In this document: positions 1 through 5,170 of the stretch, piece after piece | Position numbering within the stretch: position 1 is the stretch's first letter | Layout: each line of letters opens with the position of its first letter | From: Acidobacteriota bacterium | GTDB lineage: Bacteria; Acidobacteriota; Terriglobia; Bryobacterales; Bryobacteraceae | Assembly: GCA_947505565.1 (NCBI GenBank) | Contig: CANNLB010000239.1 | Coordinates: 1 to 5,618 of the forward strand | Reading direction: 5' to 3' | DNA: 5,618 bases | Made by a program: the position numbers and the translations under genes | Notes under the pieces: generated by a model | Seen by the model: the letters and a program-made list of their open reading frames with translations, nothing else | The model's database searches: none | What the model was told of the DNA's origin: nothing

Positions 1-23
1 CTCCGTGGGTGAAAGGTTTCAGA

Positions 24-44
24 AGGGTGTGCGACTTGAAAGTG
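24..44. repeat. Terminal inverted repeat of the ISKra4 element, transposase 3' end
   Basis: The 21 bp begin AGGGTGTGCGACTTG and are the reverse complement of 1841-1861 with a single mismatch at the 16th base (A here, G there). The match stops abruptly on the inner side. The outermost A may be a chance match, so the true end could be the G at 25. The repeat lies 4 bp beyond the transposase stop codon. Confidence 0.88.
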
Positions 45-48
45 GAAG

Positions 49-1296
49 TCACGCCGCCCGGCTCTCCCAGTAATCCTCAAATTGGCCGTTGCTGTGGCAA
101 CAACGCAGGGCCAGGATGCCGTTGGCTCCGCGCACCGTCCAGAACATGCCCGATTGTTTACAGCGGGAACCGATTACGGCTTTGCAGCCTGCCTCGATAA
201 CGCCGGAGCCAACGAACAGGTGCTGGCGGCGGAACTCGGGATAGCGCATGCGTTCGGTGTGGTTTTCAAAGTAGGCGGCCTCTTTGCGGATCTTTTCGCT
301 CAACTCCGGGTTCGAGGAGTCGATAGAACGGAGCGCGGCCACCAGTTCTTCGATCCGGCCCTCATCCAGCATCTCCTGGTGAATCGTCATCCAGCGTTTT
401 TGCTCGGCTTCTTGATTTGGGTACAGTTTGCGCGCTAGTTCCCACAAGTGTTGGCGGGCGTGAAAAAGATCGACAATCTGAATCGCGCCGGGGAAGTGTT
501 GCGCGGCAATATTCCAGATCCATTCGGCTCCATCGCCGATCACAACCTTTTTTTCGGCGCGGCCCCAACCGCGCTTCCAAGCTTCCACATAAATGCGGTT
601 CCCAAACTCTTCGGCGGTCTCGATGGCGCCCGTGTAAGTGGTCGAATCGGGGTCGCGGATGGCGTAGCCTTCGCCATCCCATTTCGTTTGCGTGAACACA
701 GCTCCCAACTTGGCCTCCCGCGTATGGGCCGGTTGCCCATCCGTCTTGCCCTTCCGGCCCACAGTTTCTTTTTTCACCACGGACAATCCGGTCCCGTCGA
801 TTTGCACATACAGGATTGGTATCGGCGGCCCGCTGGGAACCATCGGCAGTTTCCCCCGCGTCGCGCGTTGTATCTCCTCCTGTTGGCGGGCGGCGATATC
901 GGCTCCGATCCCTTCCGCTGTCCGCTCCACGGCTTTGGCCGTCACCTCCAGATCGGCGAGCAGTTTCATCTGCCGGCGTCCGTGATCGAAGGGTGCGTCC
1001 TGGCCCACCGCAGCCAGCATCCGCCGTACGCCGGGAGAAGCTTTGGTGTTCTCCACATCGAGTTCGATATCGACCGGGAACTGGCCGCTATGGCAGTGCG
1101 GGCACAGATAGTAGGGACGCGATACTTCCGCATTGCCCACGACGGTGAGCAGCGTCTTGGACCGTAGTTCCCGGTAGTGCGCCTGATGGCCGCAGGAACA
1201 GGCTGTGGTTCTCTGATCAGCGGCGGGCTCTGGGAATTGCAGCAGTTCAGTCAAGGCGGCCGCACCGGCCCGGTGCATGGCCGAGCGCACCGCCAT
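49..1296 (-). CDS. ISKra4-family DDE transposase (main frame)
   Basis: Catalyses cut or copy of the surrounding IS by a DDE-type mechanism. From the ATG at 1296 the frame gives 415 residues. Visible blocks, in order, are a zinc-ribbon-like pair with Cys33/Cys35 and Cys65/Cys68 (CSC and CPHC), then DGTG with Asp167, GDGAEWIW with Asp255, DLFHA at 276-280, and GVIEAGCK with Glu368. Asp167, Asp255 and Glu368 are the probable catalytic triad, in the order and contexts expected for the family. The frame stays open for 36 codons upstream of this ATG, up to an A8 tract at 1404-1411 shared with the end of the 133-aa upstream ORF. A -1 slip there would give a 572-residue fusion from 1766 to 49, which is probably the real transposase. 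Internal initiation at 1296 is possible but its Shine-Dalgarno (GGAAG, 9 nt away) is only fair. No stop, truncation or missing catalytic residue is seen. Confidence 0.9.
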   Translation of the reverse strand: MAVRSAMHRAGAAALTELLQFPEPAADQRTTACSCGHQAHYRELRSKTLLTVVGNAEVSRPYYLCPHCHSGQFPVDIELDVENTKASPGVRRMLAAVGQDAPFDHGRRQMKLLADLEVTAKAVERTAEGIGADIAARQQEEIQRATRGKLPMVPSGPPIPILYVQIDGTGLSVVKKETVGRKGKTDGQPAHTREAKLGAVFTQTKWDGEGYAIRDPDSTTYTGAIETAEEFGNRIYVEAWKRGWGRAEKKVVIGDGAEWIWNIAAQHFPGAIQIVDLFHARQHLWELARKLYPNQEAEQKRWMTIHQEMLDEGRIEELVAALRSIDSSNPELSEKIRKEAAYFENHTERMRYPEFRRQHLFVGSGVIEAGCKAVIGSRCKQSGMFWTVRGANGILALRCCHSNGQFEDYWESRAA

Positions 1297-1364
1297 CTCG
1301 ATGGCTTCCAGATCGACAAGGCCCGTCTTGCGGCGACTGGTGAAAACGACGCTCAGCAGTTGGT

Positions 1365-1766
1365 CTACTTCGCGCGCGATTTCCTTTTTGATCGTTTCGA
1401 CCGTTTTTTTTCCTGGGCCGACGGGGACGTTTCCTCAACTGGCCGCAACGCACAGATCTGTTCATTGACCTCCAACAATTGATCGCCCAGTTCCCGGAAA
1501 CGCTGGCGTTCGGCAACCTCGCGCTGCGCTTTGGCCAAACTGGCCGGGGAGGGAAATGTCTCGGTGACGGTCTTCCCGTTCACTTTGCGAGTCAGTCGAT
1601 AGTAGGGGCCATGACCGGGATCACCGGCCCGATGGCAATGACAATTTGGATTTCCACAGCGCCCGCCTGTTCCCGTAATGGAACCAGCCCGCATGTCACC
1701 CAACTGGGCGATCTGCCCTTGAACGGTAGCGCGACGACTTTCCAAATCAACAAGTGGGTCGGGCAT
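1365..1766 (-). CDS. DUF6788-like accessory ORF of the ISKra4 element; upstream part of a frameshifted transposase
   Basis: A 133-residue ORF preceded by a perfect AGGAGG 6 nt before its ATG, so this is the well-initiated gene of the element. Residues 36-60 hold a compact Cys/His cluster (Cys37, Cys42, Cys44, His45) followed by HGPYYRLTRK, a pattern typical of the small DUF6788 proteins found next to ISKra4 transposases. It could bind zinc or nucleic acid, but its role is not established. Residues 75-110 look helical (a heptad-like stretch around AQREVAERQRFRELGDQLLE). The C-terminus from about residue 119 is a lysine/arginine-rich tail read across A-rich DNA. The codons GAA AAA AAA for residues 119-121 form the slippery site into the transposase frame. 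Unshifted translation stops at 1365, so two products are expected: a short basic protein and the fusion. Confidence 0.82.
   Translation of the reverse strand: MPDPLVDLESRRATVQGQIAQLGDMRAGSITGTGGRCGNPNCHCHRAGDPGHGPYYRLTRKVNGKTVTETFPSPASLAKAQREVAERQRFRELGDQLLEVNEQICALRPVEETSPSAQEKKRSKRSKRKSRAK
1404..1411 (-). promoter_or_regulatory. A8 slippery site for probable -1 programmed frameshift
   Basis: On the minus strand eight consecutive A residues follow CCCAGG. In the upstream ORF they are read GAA AAA AAA CGG. After a -1 slip of the two AAA codons the ribosome continues ACG GTC GAA, in the transposase frame, which is open from here to its stop at 49. This fits an A AAA AAA slippery heptamer, and polymerase slippage on A8 would also work. 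An AGG lies immediately upstream; I do not see an obvious strong downstream stem-loop. The fusion arithmetic is exact, giving 572 residues. Programmed -1 frameshifting is common in IS elements, and I recall it for part of the ISKra4 family, but its use here is an inference. Confidence 0.72.
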
Positions 1767-1772
1767 AAAAAG

Positions 1773-1778
1773 CCTCCT
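1773..1778 (-). promoter_or_regulatory. Ribosome binding site of the IS accessory ORF
   Basis: A perfect AGGAGG on the minus strand, 6 nt (CTTTTT) before the ATG at 1766. It fixes that start and suggests translation of the whole IS enters through the 133-aa frame. Confidence 0.8.
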
Positions 1779-1785
1779 ATGAACC

Positions 1786-1803
1786 TAGCGTATCACTACG
1801 CTA
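1786..1803. repeat. Small perfect inverted repeat upstream of the IS coding region
   Basis: TAGCGTA and TACGCTA flank a 4-nt centre, giving a perfect 7-bp stem, just upstream of the Shine-Dalgarno and inside the right IS end. It could be an operator for autoregulation or an RNA hairpin limiting read-through transcription from outside, as known for some other IS. A weak promoter-like pair overlaps it on the minus strand (TTGTGG, 17 nt, TGATAC), but neither box is good. The repeat is seen directly; any function is a guess. Confidence 0.45.
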
Positions 1804-1840
1804 TGTTTCATGCCACAAAAAAAGAGAACTCGCGAATCAT

Positions 1841-1861
1841 CACTTCCAAGTCGCACACCCT
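1841..1861. repeat. Terminal inverted repeat of the ISKra4 element, transposase 5' end
   Basis: Partner of 24-44: its reverse complement also begins AGGGTGTGCGACTTG, with 20 of 21 positions equal. The next inner bases no longer match, which supports this as the terminal repeat rather than a longer duplication. DNA from 1862 onward is the flank and belongs to the neighbouring IS1182-like remnant or its border. Confidence 0.88.
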
Positions 1862-2519
1862 CGAAGCCAAATGGAGTTGACAGAAGCATCCCGTTTAGTA
1901 TCAATCCTTTCCAGTCGGGAGGGCCACGCCGAAGGGCTTCAACTGCCGATTATAGGTTCAACAGCCTGATGGAGGAGCATAAGGGTAGTTTTGTGCTGGG
2001 CTACAATGCGCAGGCGGCGGTGCACAGCCAGACGCACGTGATTGTGGCGGCGGAGATAACGCAGCAGGCCAACGATAGCCAGCAACTGGTCCCGATGATC
2101 CAGCAGGTGGTGGCCAACGTCGGTTCAAAGCCGAGTGCCGTGAGTGCAGATGCTGGTTATTGGAGCGCGCGAACGTGACCGATGAGAGTGAGGCCGGAGT
2201 GGATCGGTACATTGCAACGGGACGCCAAAGGTACGGCGAGAAGATGAAGACGGCTTCGGGTCCGCCGCCGGAAGGTGCGTCGCCGCGCGAGGTAATGGCA
2301 CACAAGCTGGGGACTGCAGCGGGACGGTCGATTTATAAAATGCGGAAGACGATAGTGGAACCGGTCTGTAGTCAGATTAAGGAGCGGCGAGGATTCCGTC
2401 GGTTTAGCTTCCGGGGAGTGGGCAATGTGGGCCAAGAGTGGAAGCTGATTTGCCTCACGGGGAATCTTTTGAAGCTCTTCCGTTCGGGATGGTCGCCGCA
2501 AACGGTCTGGGCGAGTTAG
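1862..2519 (+). pseudogene. Broken IS1182-like (DDE) transposase: N-terminus missing, one frameshift
   Basis: Two overlapping frames together give the middle and C-terminal part of an IS1182-type transposase. The first has KGSFVLGYNAQAAV, then AAEITQQANDSQQLVPM, then VSADAGYWS, whose Asp codon at 2149-2151 is the probable second catalytic aspartate. The second has NVTD, GVDRYIATGR, then TIVEPVCSQIKERRGFRRF, whose Glu codon at 2358-2360 is the probable catalytic glutamate, and LICLTGNLLKL near the end. The family usually reads VEPVFGQIK and LTHNLLKL, so Cys and Gly look like drift. The frames meet at about 2161-2175: one lost base after the WSAR codons would restore WSARNVTD. Upstream of about 1955 the translation (DYRFNSLMEEH) does not fit the usual NFTDPDSR motif cleanly, suggesting a small deletion. 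The open frame continues back into the ISKra4 end only by chance. Non-functional unless a complete copy exists elsewhere. Confidence 0.82.
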
Positions 2520-2526
2520 AAACGAG

Positions 2527-2548
2527 CGCCGCAGGACCGTCTGCGGCG
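2527..2548 (+). terminator. Hairpin after the IS1182-like transposase remnant, possible terminator
   Basis: CGCCGCAG and CTGCGGCG pair perfectly as an 8-bp GC-rich stem around a 6-nt loop, starting 7 bp after the TAG stop of the transposase frame. On the plus strand it is followed by ATTTTG, a poor T-tract, so termination may be partial. On the minus strand no T-tract follows, so it is unlikely to terminate the dehydrogenase operon by itself. The rest of 2549-2726 shows no credible gene. It contains a GC-rich self-complementary stretch (GCCGGCCGGC at 2681-2690) of unknown meaning. Confidence 0.45.
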
Positions 2549-2726
2549 ATTTTGACACGAATAGGAGCGGGTGATCGGCCCAAAAGGAGAACCGACGGCA
2601 TCTGCTTTGATAAACTGTCATCGAAACGAACTCCGCGCCCTTGGCGAACGGAATCTGCCTGTAAAACGATCACGAATAGTGCCGGCCGGCCGGGGCGGGG
2701 CGCCTGACGGCAGAGTCGGGCGAAAA

Positions 2727-2750
2727 TGCTTATTTCCGACAGACTGCTAG
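2727..2750. repeat. Probable right terminus of the IS1182-like element
   Basis: The sequence TTCCGACAGACTGCTAG closes the remnant just where the host operon begins. Its reverse complement (CTAGCAGTCTGTCGGAA) resembles terminal repeats I associate with IS1182-type elements, which often border a short CTAG-like palindrome. There is no second copy in the window to prove it, so the call rests on position, on the following host gene, and on remembered family style. Confidence 0.45.
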
Positions 2751-4342
2751 TTAGTTTTGAACTGAATCACCGGCGCTTCGACGCCGCTGGCCGGTTCAAA
2801 AAGCCCGAACGAGTAGACGGCGGAGGCCGATGCGATCGCGACGTATTGCTTGCCATCAACAGAGTAAGTAATGGGAGAGGCACCGAGCGTTTCGCCGATG
2901 TTGAAGTGCCAAAGGTTCTTGCCGGTTTTGGCGTCTAGGGCAACAAAATGGCCGTCGTCATCGCCGCTGAACAGGACGTTGCCGGCGGTGGAGACCGTGC
3001 CTGTCCACATGCGGCCGAGGCCGGTCATGGGGTACTCCCAGACGCGCTTGCCGGTCTTGGGGTCGAAAGCGCGGAGGATGACTTGGCCGCCCTCTTCCGT
3101 GGCCCCGCCGCCGGAGAAATTCTTCATAGGCTGGGGCTCTTGCGAAGACCGGTAGTACATGCCGCACTGCTCGAGCGTCAGGACGTAGAGCAATCCGGTG
3201 CCGGGGTTGTAGGATTGGCCCATCCAATTGGTCGCGCCTTTGACGCTGGGGCAGACCCAGTTGCCTTGCGGCGTGGGCTCGCTGTTGGGCAGCATGAGGG
3301 GACGTCCTTTGTCGTCGATGCCTTTGGCCCAAGTGATTTTATCGATGAGTTGCGTCGCGCGAAGGAACTCGCCGGTGACGCGGTCGAGGGCGTAAAAGAA
3401 GCCGTTGCGATTGGCGTGGAGAACCGCCTTGCGAGGAAGGCCGTTGATTTCGGTATCGACGAGAATGGGCCAGGATTGGGCGTCCCAATCGTGGGTGTCG
3501 TGGGGGGTGAATTGGAAGTACCACTTCATCTTCCCTGTGTCGAGATCGAGGGCGAGAAGGGAGCAGGTGTAGAGATTGTCGCCCATGCGGACGCTGCCGT
3601 TGTAGTCGGGCCAGGGGTTGCCGGTGGTCCAGAAGAGGGTGTTGAGTTCGGGGTCGTAGGTGCCGGAAAGCCAGGCAGCTCCGCCGCCCCATTCGAGGAG
3701 ATTACCCCAGGTTTCCGCGCCTTTTTCGCCCTTAGCGGGAACGGTGTAAGCCTTCCAGAGTTCGGCGCCGGTATCGGCGGAGAGGGCCATGACGAAGCCG
3801 CGCATACCGCCGTCGCCGCCGGCGCTGCCGACAATTACCTTGCCCTTGGCGATGACGGGGGCGGAGGTGGACGTCGTACCCTTTTCGACGTCGGCAAACT
3901 TCTTGCTGAAGATGACGGCGCCGGTGTGGCGGTTGAGGGCGGTGAGGTAATTATCTGAGGTCGTGAAGTAGACTTTGTCGGCCCAGATGGCGGCACCGCG
4001 GTTGGGCCCGGCTTCTTTAGCGCGGGGGTCGGCATACTGCCAGACGAGGCGGCCGCTGCGGGCATCGACGGCGTGGATGGAGTTGCCGCTTGTGATGTAG
4101 AGGACGCCCTGGTAGACGAGCGGAGAGCTGCGCAGGCCGCGGGCTCCGGGGACGTGATAGACCCACTTTGGCACGATGTTCTTGGCGGTGGCCGCGTTGA
4201 TTTGAGACAGGGGACTGTAGCGCCAGCCGTTGTAGGATCCGGCGTAGGTGAGCCAGTCGGTGCCGGGGCTTTGGGCGACGTCTTCGTGACGGACTTGGGC
4301 GCTGGCGGCGAGAGTGAGCAATAGGCTCAGGAGAAGTTTCAT
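2747..4342 (-). CDS. PQQ-dependent dehydrogenase (methanol/ethanol/quinoprotein family), exported
   Basis: A 531-residue periplasmic quinoprotein that should oxidise an alcohol or sugar-like substrate and pass electrons to a cytochrome. Residues 1-15 (MKLLLSLLLTLAASA) form a signal peptide with an ASA cleavage site. The remainder is an eight-bladed propeller with repeated blade motifs such as AVDARSGRLVW, ALNRHTG and ALDAKTGKNLWHF (468-480). Landmarks: GSAGGDGGMRG (172-182), TGNPWPDYNG (240-249), PHDTHDWDAQ (280-289), HANRNGFFYALDR (309-321). Asp285 is the probable catalytic base, Asp287 matches the extra aspartate of lanthanide-type enzymes, Asn242 a metal ligand, Arg312 the PQQ-contacting arginine. 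The glutamate metal ligand appears as Asp177, and the adjacent Cys-Cys disulfide of classical methanol dehydrogenase is absent. The ATG overlaps the cytochrome stop as ATGA, implying coupling. The stop lies within the CTAG of the adjacent IS end, so the last residues may not be native. Substrate unknown. Confidence 0.92.
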   Translation of the reverse strand: MKLLLSLLLTLAASAQVRHEDVAQSPGTDWLTYAGSYNGWRYSPLSQINAATAKNIVPKWVYHVPGARGLRSSPLVYQGVLYITSGNSIHAVDARSGRLVWQYADPRAKEAGPNRGAAIWADKVYFTTSDNYLTALNRHTGAVIFSKKFADVEKGTTSTSAPVIAKGKVIVGSAGGDGGMRGFVMALSADTGAELWKAYTVPAKGEKGAETWGNLLEWGGGAAWLSGTYDPELNTLFWTTGNPWPDYNGSVRMGDNLYTCSLLALDLDTGKMKWYFQFTPHDTHDWDAQSWPILVDTEINGLPRKAVLHANRNGFFYALDRVTGEFLRATQLIDKITWAKGIDDKGRPLMLPNSEPTPQGNWVCPSVKGATNWMGQSYNPGTGLLYVLTLEQCGMYYRSSQEPQPMKNFSGGGATEEGGQVILRAFDPKTGKRVWEYPMTGLGRMWTGTVSTAGNVLFSGDDDGHFVALDAKTGKNLWHFNIGETLGASPITYSVDGKQYVAIASASAVYSFGLFEPASGVEAPVIQFKTN

Positions 4343-5154
4343 TGAGGGGAACCTTTGGCGTCGGCAGCGCGGGTATCCTGGGCGGCGAGGTAGGCGAGGA
4401 GATCGCGTAGTTCGGCTTTGGAGAGGCGCGTGGCGAAGTCGGTGGGCATGGGGGTGGAGGCCGAGAGGGTAAGGCTCTTAACGTCGTTCATTTGGAGCAG
4501 GTGGAGGACGCCGGTCGTGTCGACGAGTTGGATGGAGTAGTTACTGCGATTCTTGGCGACGCCGCGCAGCGTTTGGCCGTTTTTGAAAACGACGGTGGCG
4601 GCTTCGTTGCCGAGGTAGTAGAGGTCCTTGGCCGGTTCGACGATGCCTTCGCGAATGACGGCCAGGGGACGGCTACCGCCGACGTTGCTGAGGTCCGGGC
4701 CCATGCTGCCGCCCTGGCCTCGAATGGCGTGGCAGTTGCCGCAGCCGGCCTTTGCGCCCCAGAAAACGGCTTTGCCGACGGCGGGGTCGCCGGGGACGGG
4801 GTTGGAGCTGGCGGGGCCGGTGAGCGAGTGAATGAAGGCGACCAGGTTCCAGGTTTGGTCATCGGCGAGTTTGGTGGGGGGCATGTCGGTGCCGGGGACG
4901 CCTTTGCGGACAACTTGGAAGATGGCGTCGTCAGAGAGGGGGTGCCAGAGAGAGCGGCGGACGAGGTTGGGGCCGCGAGCGCCACCGCCACCATCGGGGC
5001 CATGGCAGCCGGCACAGGAGCCCATGAAGAGCTTGGTGCCGGCGGCGATGGCGACGGGGTCGCCGATGGCGGGATTGTTGGAGTCGCTGAGGTAGCGCCC
5101 GTGCTGGGCTAGCAGGGGGAGGGCGAGGATGGCCAAGGGGAAAAGGGCGCGCAT
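4339..5154 (-). CDS. Exported di-haem cytochrome c with PVC-type putative haem-binding domain
   Basis: A 271-residue electron carrier, probably the acceptor for the quinoprotein encoded directly downstream. Residues 1-16 are a signal peptide (cleavage near LLA-Q). Domain 1 has the haem motif CAGCH (47-51) followed by GPDGGGGARGPNL, with Met91 in TDMPP as likely distal ligand. Domain 2 has CGNCH (138-142), then GPDLSNVGG (152-160), a beta-rich stretch (VFKNGQTLRGVAKN, 189-202), and Met246 in STPMP, ending LRDLLAYLAAQ. That layout matches the 'putative haem-binding domain' (TIGR02603-like) common in Planctomycetes, Verrucomicrobia and Acidobacteria. I chose the ATG at 5154: it gives a clean signal peptide, has GGAG 5 nt upstream, and starts 16 nt after the preceding gene. 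The longer frame from 5370 would overlap that gene by about 200 nt with a Ser/Pro/Thr-rich, out-of-frame-looking N-terminus. Confidence 0.92.
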   Translation of the reverse strand: MRALFPLAILALPLLAQHGRYLSDSNNPAIGDPVAIAAGTKLFMGSCAGCHGPDGGGGARGPNLVRRSLWHPLSDDAIFQVVRKGVPGTDMPPTKLADDQTWNLVAFIHSLTGPASSNPVPGDPAVGKAVFWGAKAGCGNCHAIRGQGGSMGPDLSNVGGSRPLAVIREGIVEPAKDLYYLGNEAATVVFKNGQTLRGVAKNRSNYSIQLVDTTGVLHLLQMNDVKSLTLSASTPMPTDFATRLSKAELRDLLAYLAAQDTRAADAKGSPQ

Positions 5155-5159
5155 AGGGA

Positions 5160-5163
5160 CTCC
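5160..5163 (-). promoter_or_regulatory. Ribosome binding site deciding the cytochrome start
   Basis: GGAG on the minus strand, 5 nt before the ATG at 5154, in the 16-nt gap after the upstream stop codon. It supports the short start of the cytochrome over the upstream one at 5370. Confidence 0.6.
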
Positions 5164-5170
5164 AGGGGGT

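Larger units (their letters stand above)
24..1861 (-). mobile_element. ISKra4-family insertion sequence, apparently complete
   Basis: A self-contained element of about 1838 bp, defined by matching terminal inverted repeats at 24-44 and 1841-1861. Between them are only an accessory ORF and a transposase, both on the minus strand. The transposase stop lies 4 bp inside the left repeat, leaving almost no non-coding DNA at that end. The other end has about 74 bp between the repeat and the first start codon, holding the ribosome binding site and a small inverted repeat. Family assignment rests on the transposase: an N-terminal zinc-ribbon-like Cys pair region, a DGTG block, a GDGAEWIW block and a GVIEAGCK block, plus the upstream DUF6788-like ORF that often accompanies such transposases. 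I see no convincing target-site duplication: the left flank ends TTTCAGA and the right flank starts CGAAGCC. Either the duplication is absent or lost, or the ends are off by a base. Both frames are intact, so the element may still be active. Confidence 0.88.
1862..2750 (+). mobile_element. Remnant of an IS1182-like insertion sequence (right part)
   Basis: This stretch holds the C-terminal half of an IS1182-type transposase, a non-coding tail of about 225 bp, and a probable right terminus ending in CTAG at 2747-2750. No matching left terminus is visible between 1862 and the start of recognisable coding sequence, and the N-terminal transposase domain is absent. The ISKra4 element abuts it directly. 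The simplest account is that ISKra4 insertion, or a deletion next to it, removed the left part. The missing piece could lie left of position 24, but only 23 bp of that flank are in the window. The left border given here is the end of the ISKra4 repeat, not a proven IS1182 boundary. Confidence 0.62.

Noticed and set aside
448..1167. A 239-codon plus-strand frame inside the ISKra4 transposase
   Set aside because: It is antisense to a transposase with catalytic motifs and shows no domain or good ribosome binding site.
1810..1861. ATG at 1810 as the true start of the IS1182-like transposase
   Set aside because: It lies inside the ISKra4 end and reads through its terminal repeat, so the open frame there is accidental. 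Family similarity begins well after 1862.
1955..1972. TTCAACAGCCTG, which resembles an IS1182-type terminus, as a possible internal IS end
   Set aside because: It falls in frame just before the conserved GYNAQAAV region and fits coding for part of the transposase. There is no CTAG border and no partner.
1..2750. CRISPR arrays, tRNA or rRNA genes, or a defence system near the mobile elements
   Set aside because: No repeated spacer pattern, no cloverleaf or rRNA-like sequence, and no gene besides transposition functions was seen.
2948..3958. A 336-codon open frame on the plus strand opposite the PQQ dehydrogenase
   Set aside because: It mirrors the minus-strand gene in GC-rich codons and has a Gly/Val/Ala-rich composition with no recognisable domain. 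The minus-strand frame has clear quinoprotein motifs.
4492..5112. A 206-codon plus-strand frame opposite the cytochrome
   Set aside because: Gly/Ala/Val-rich shadow of the GC-rich cytochrome gene, without a signal or motif; the minus strand has two CxxCH haem sites.
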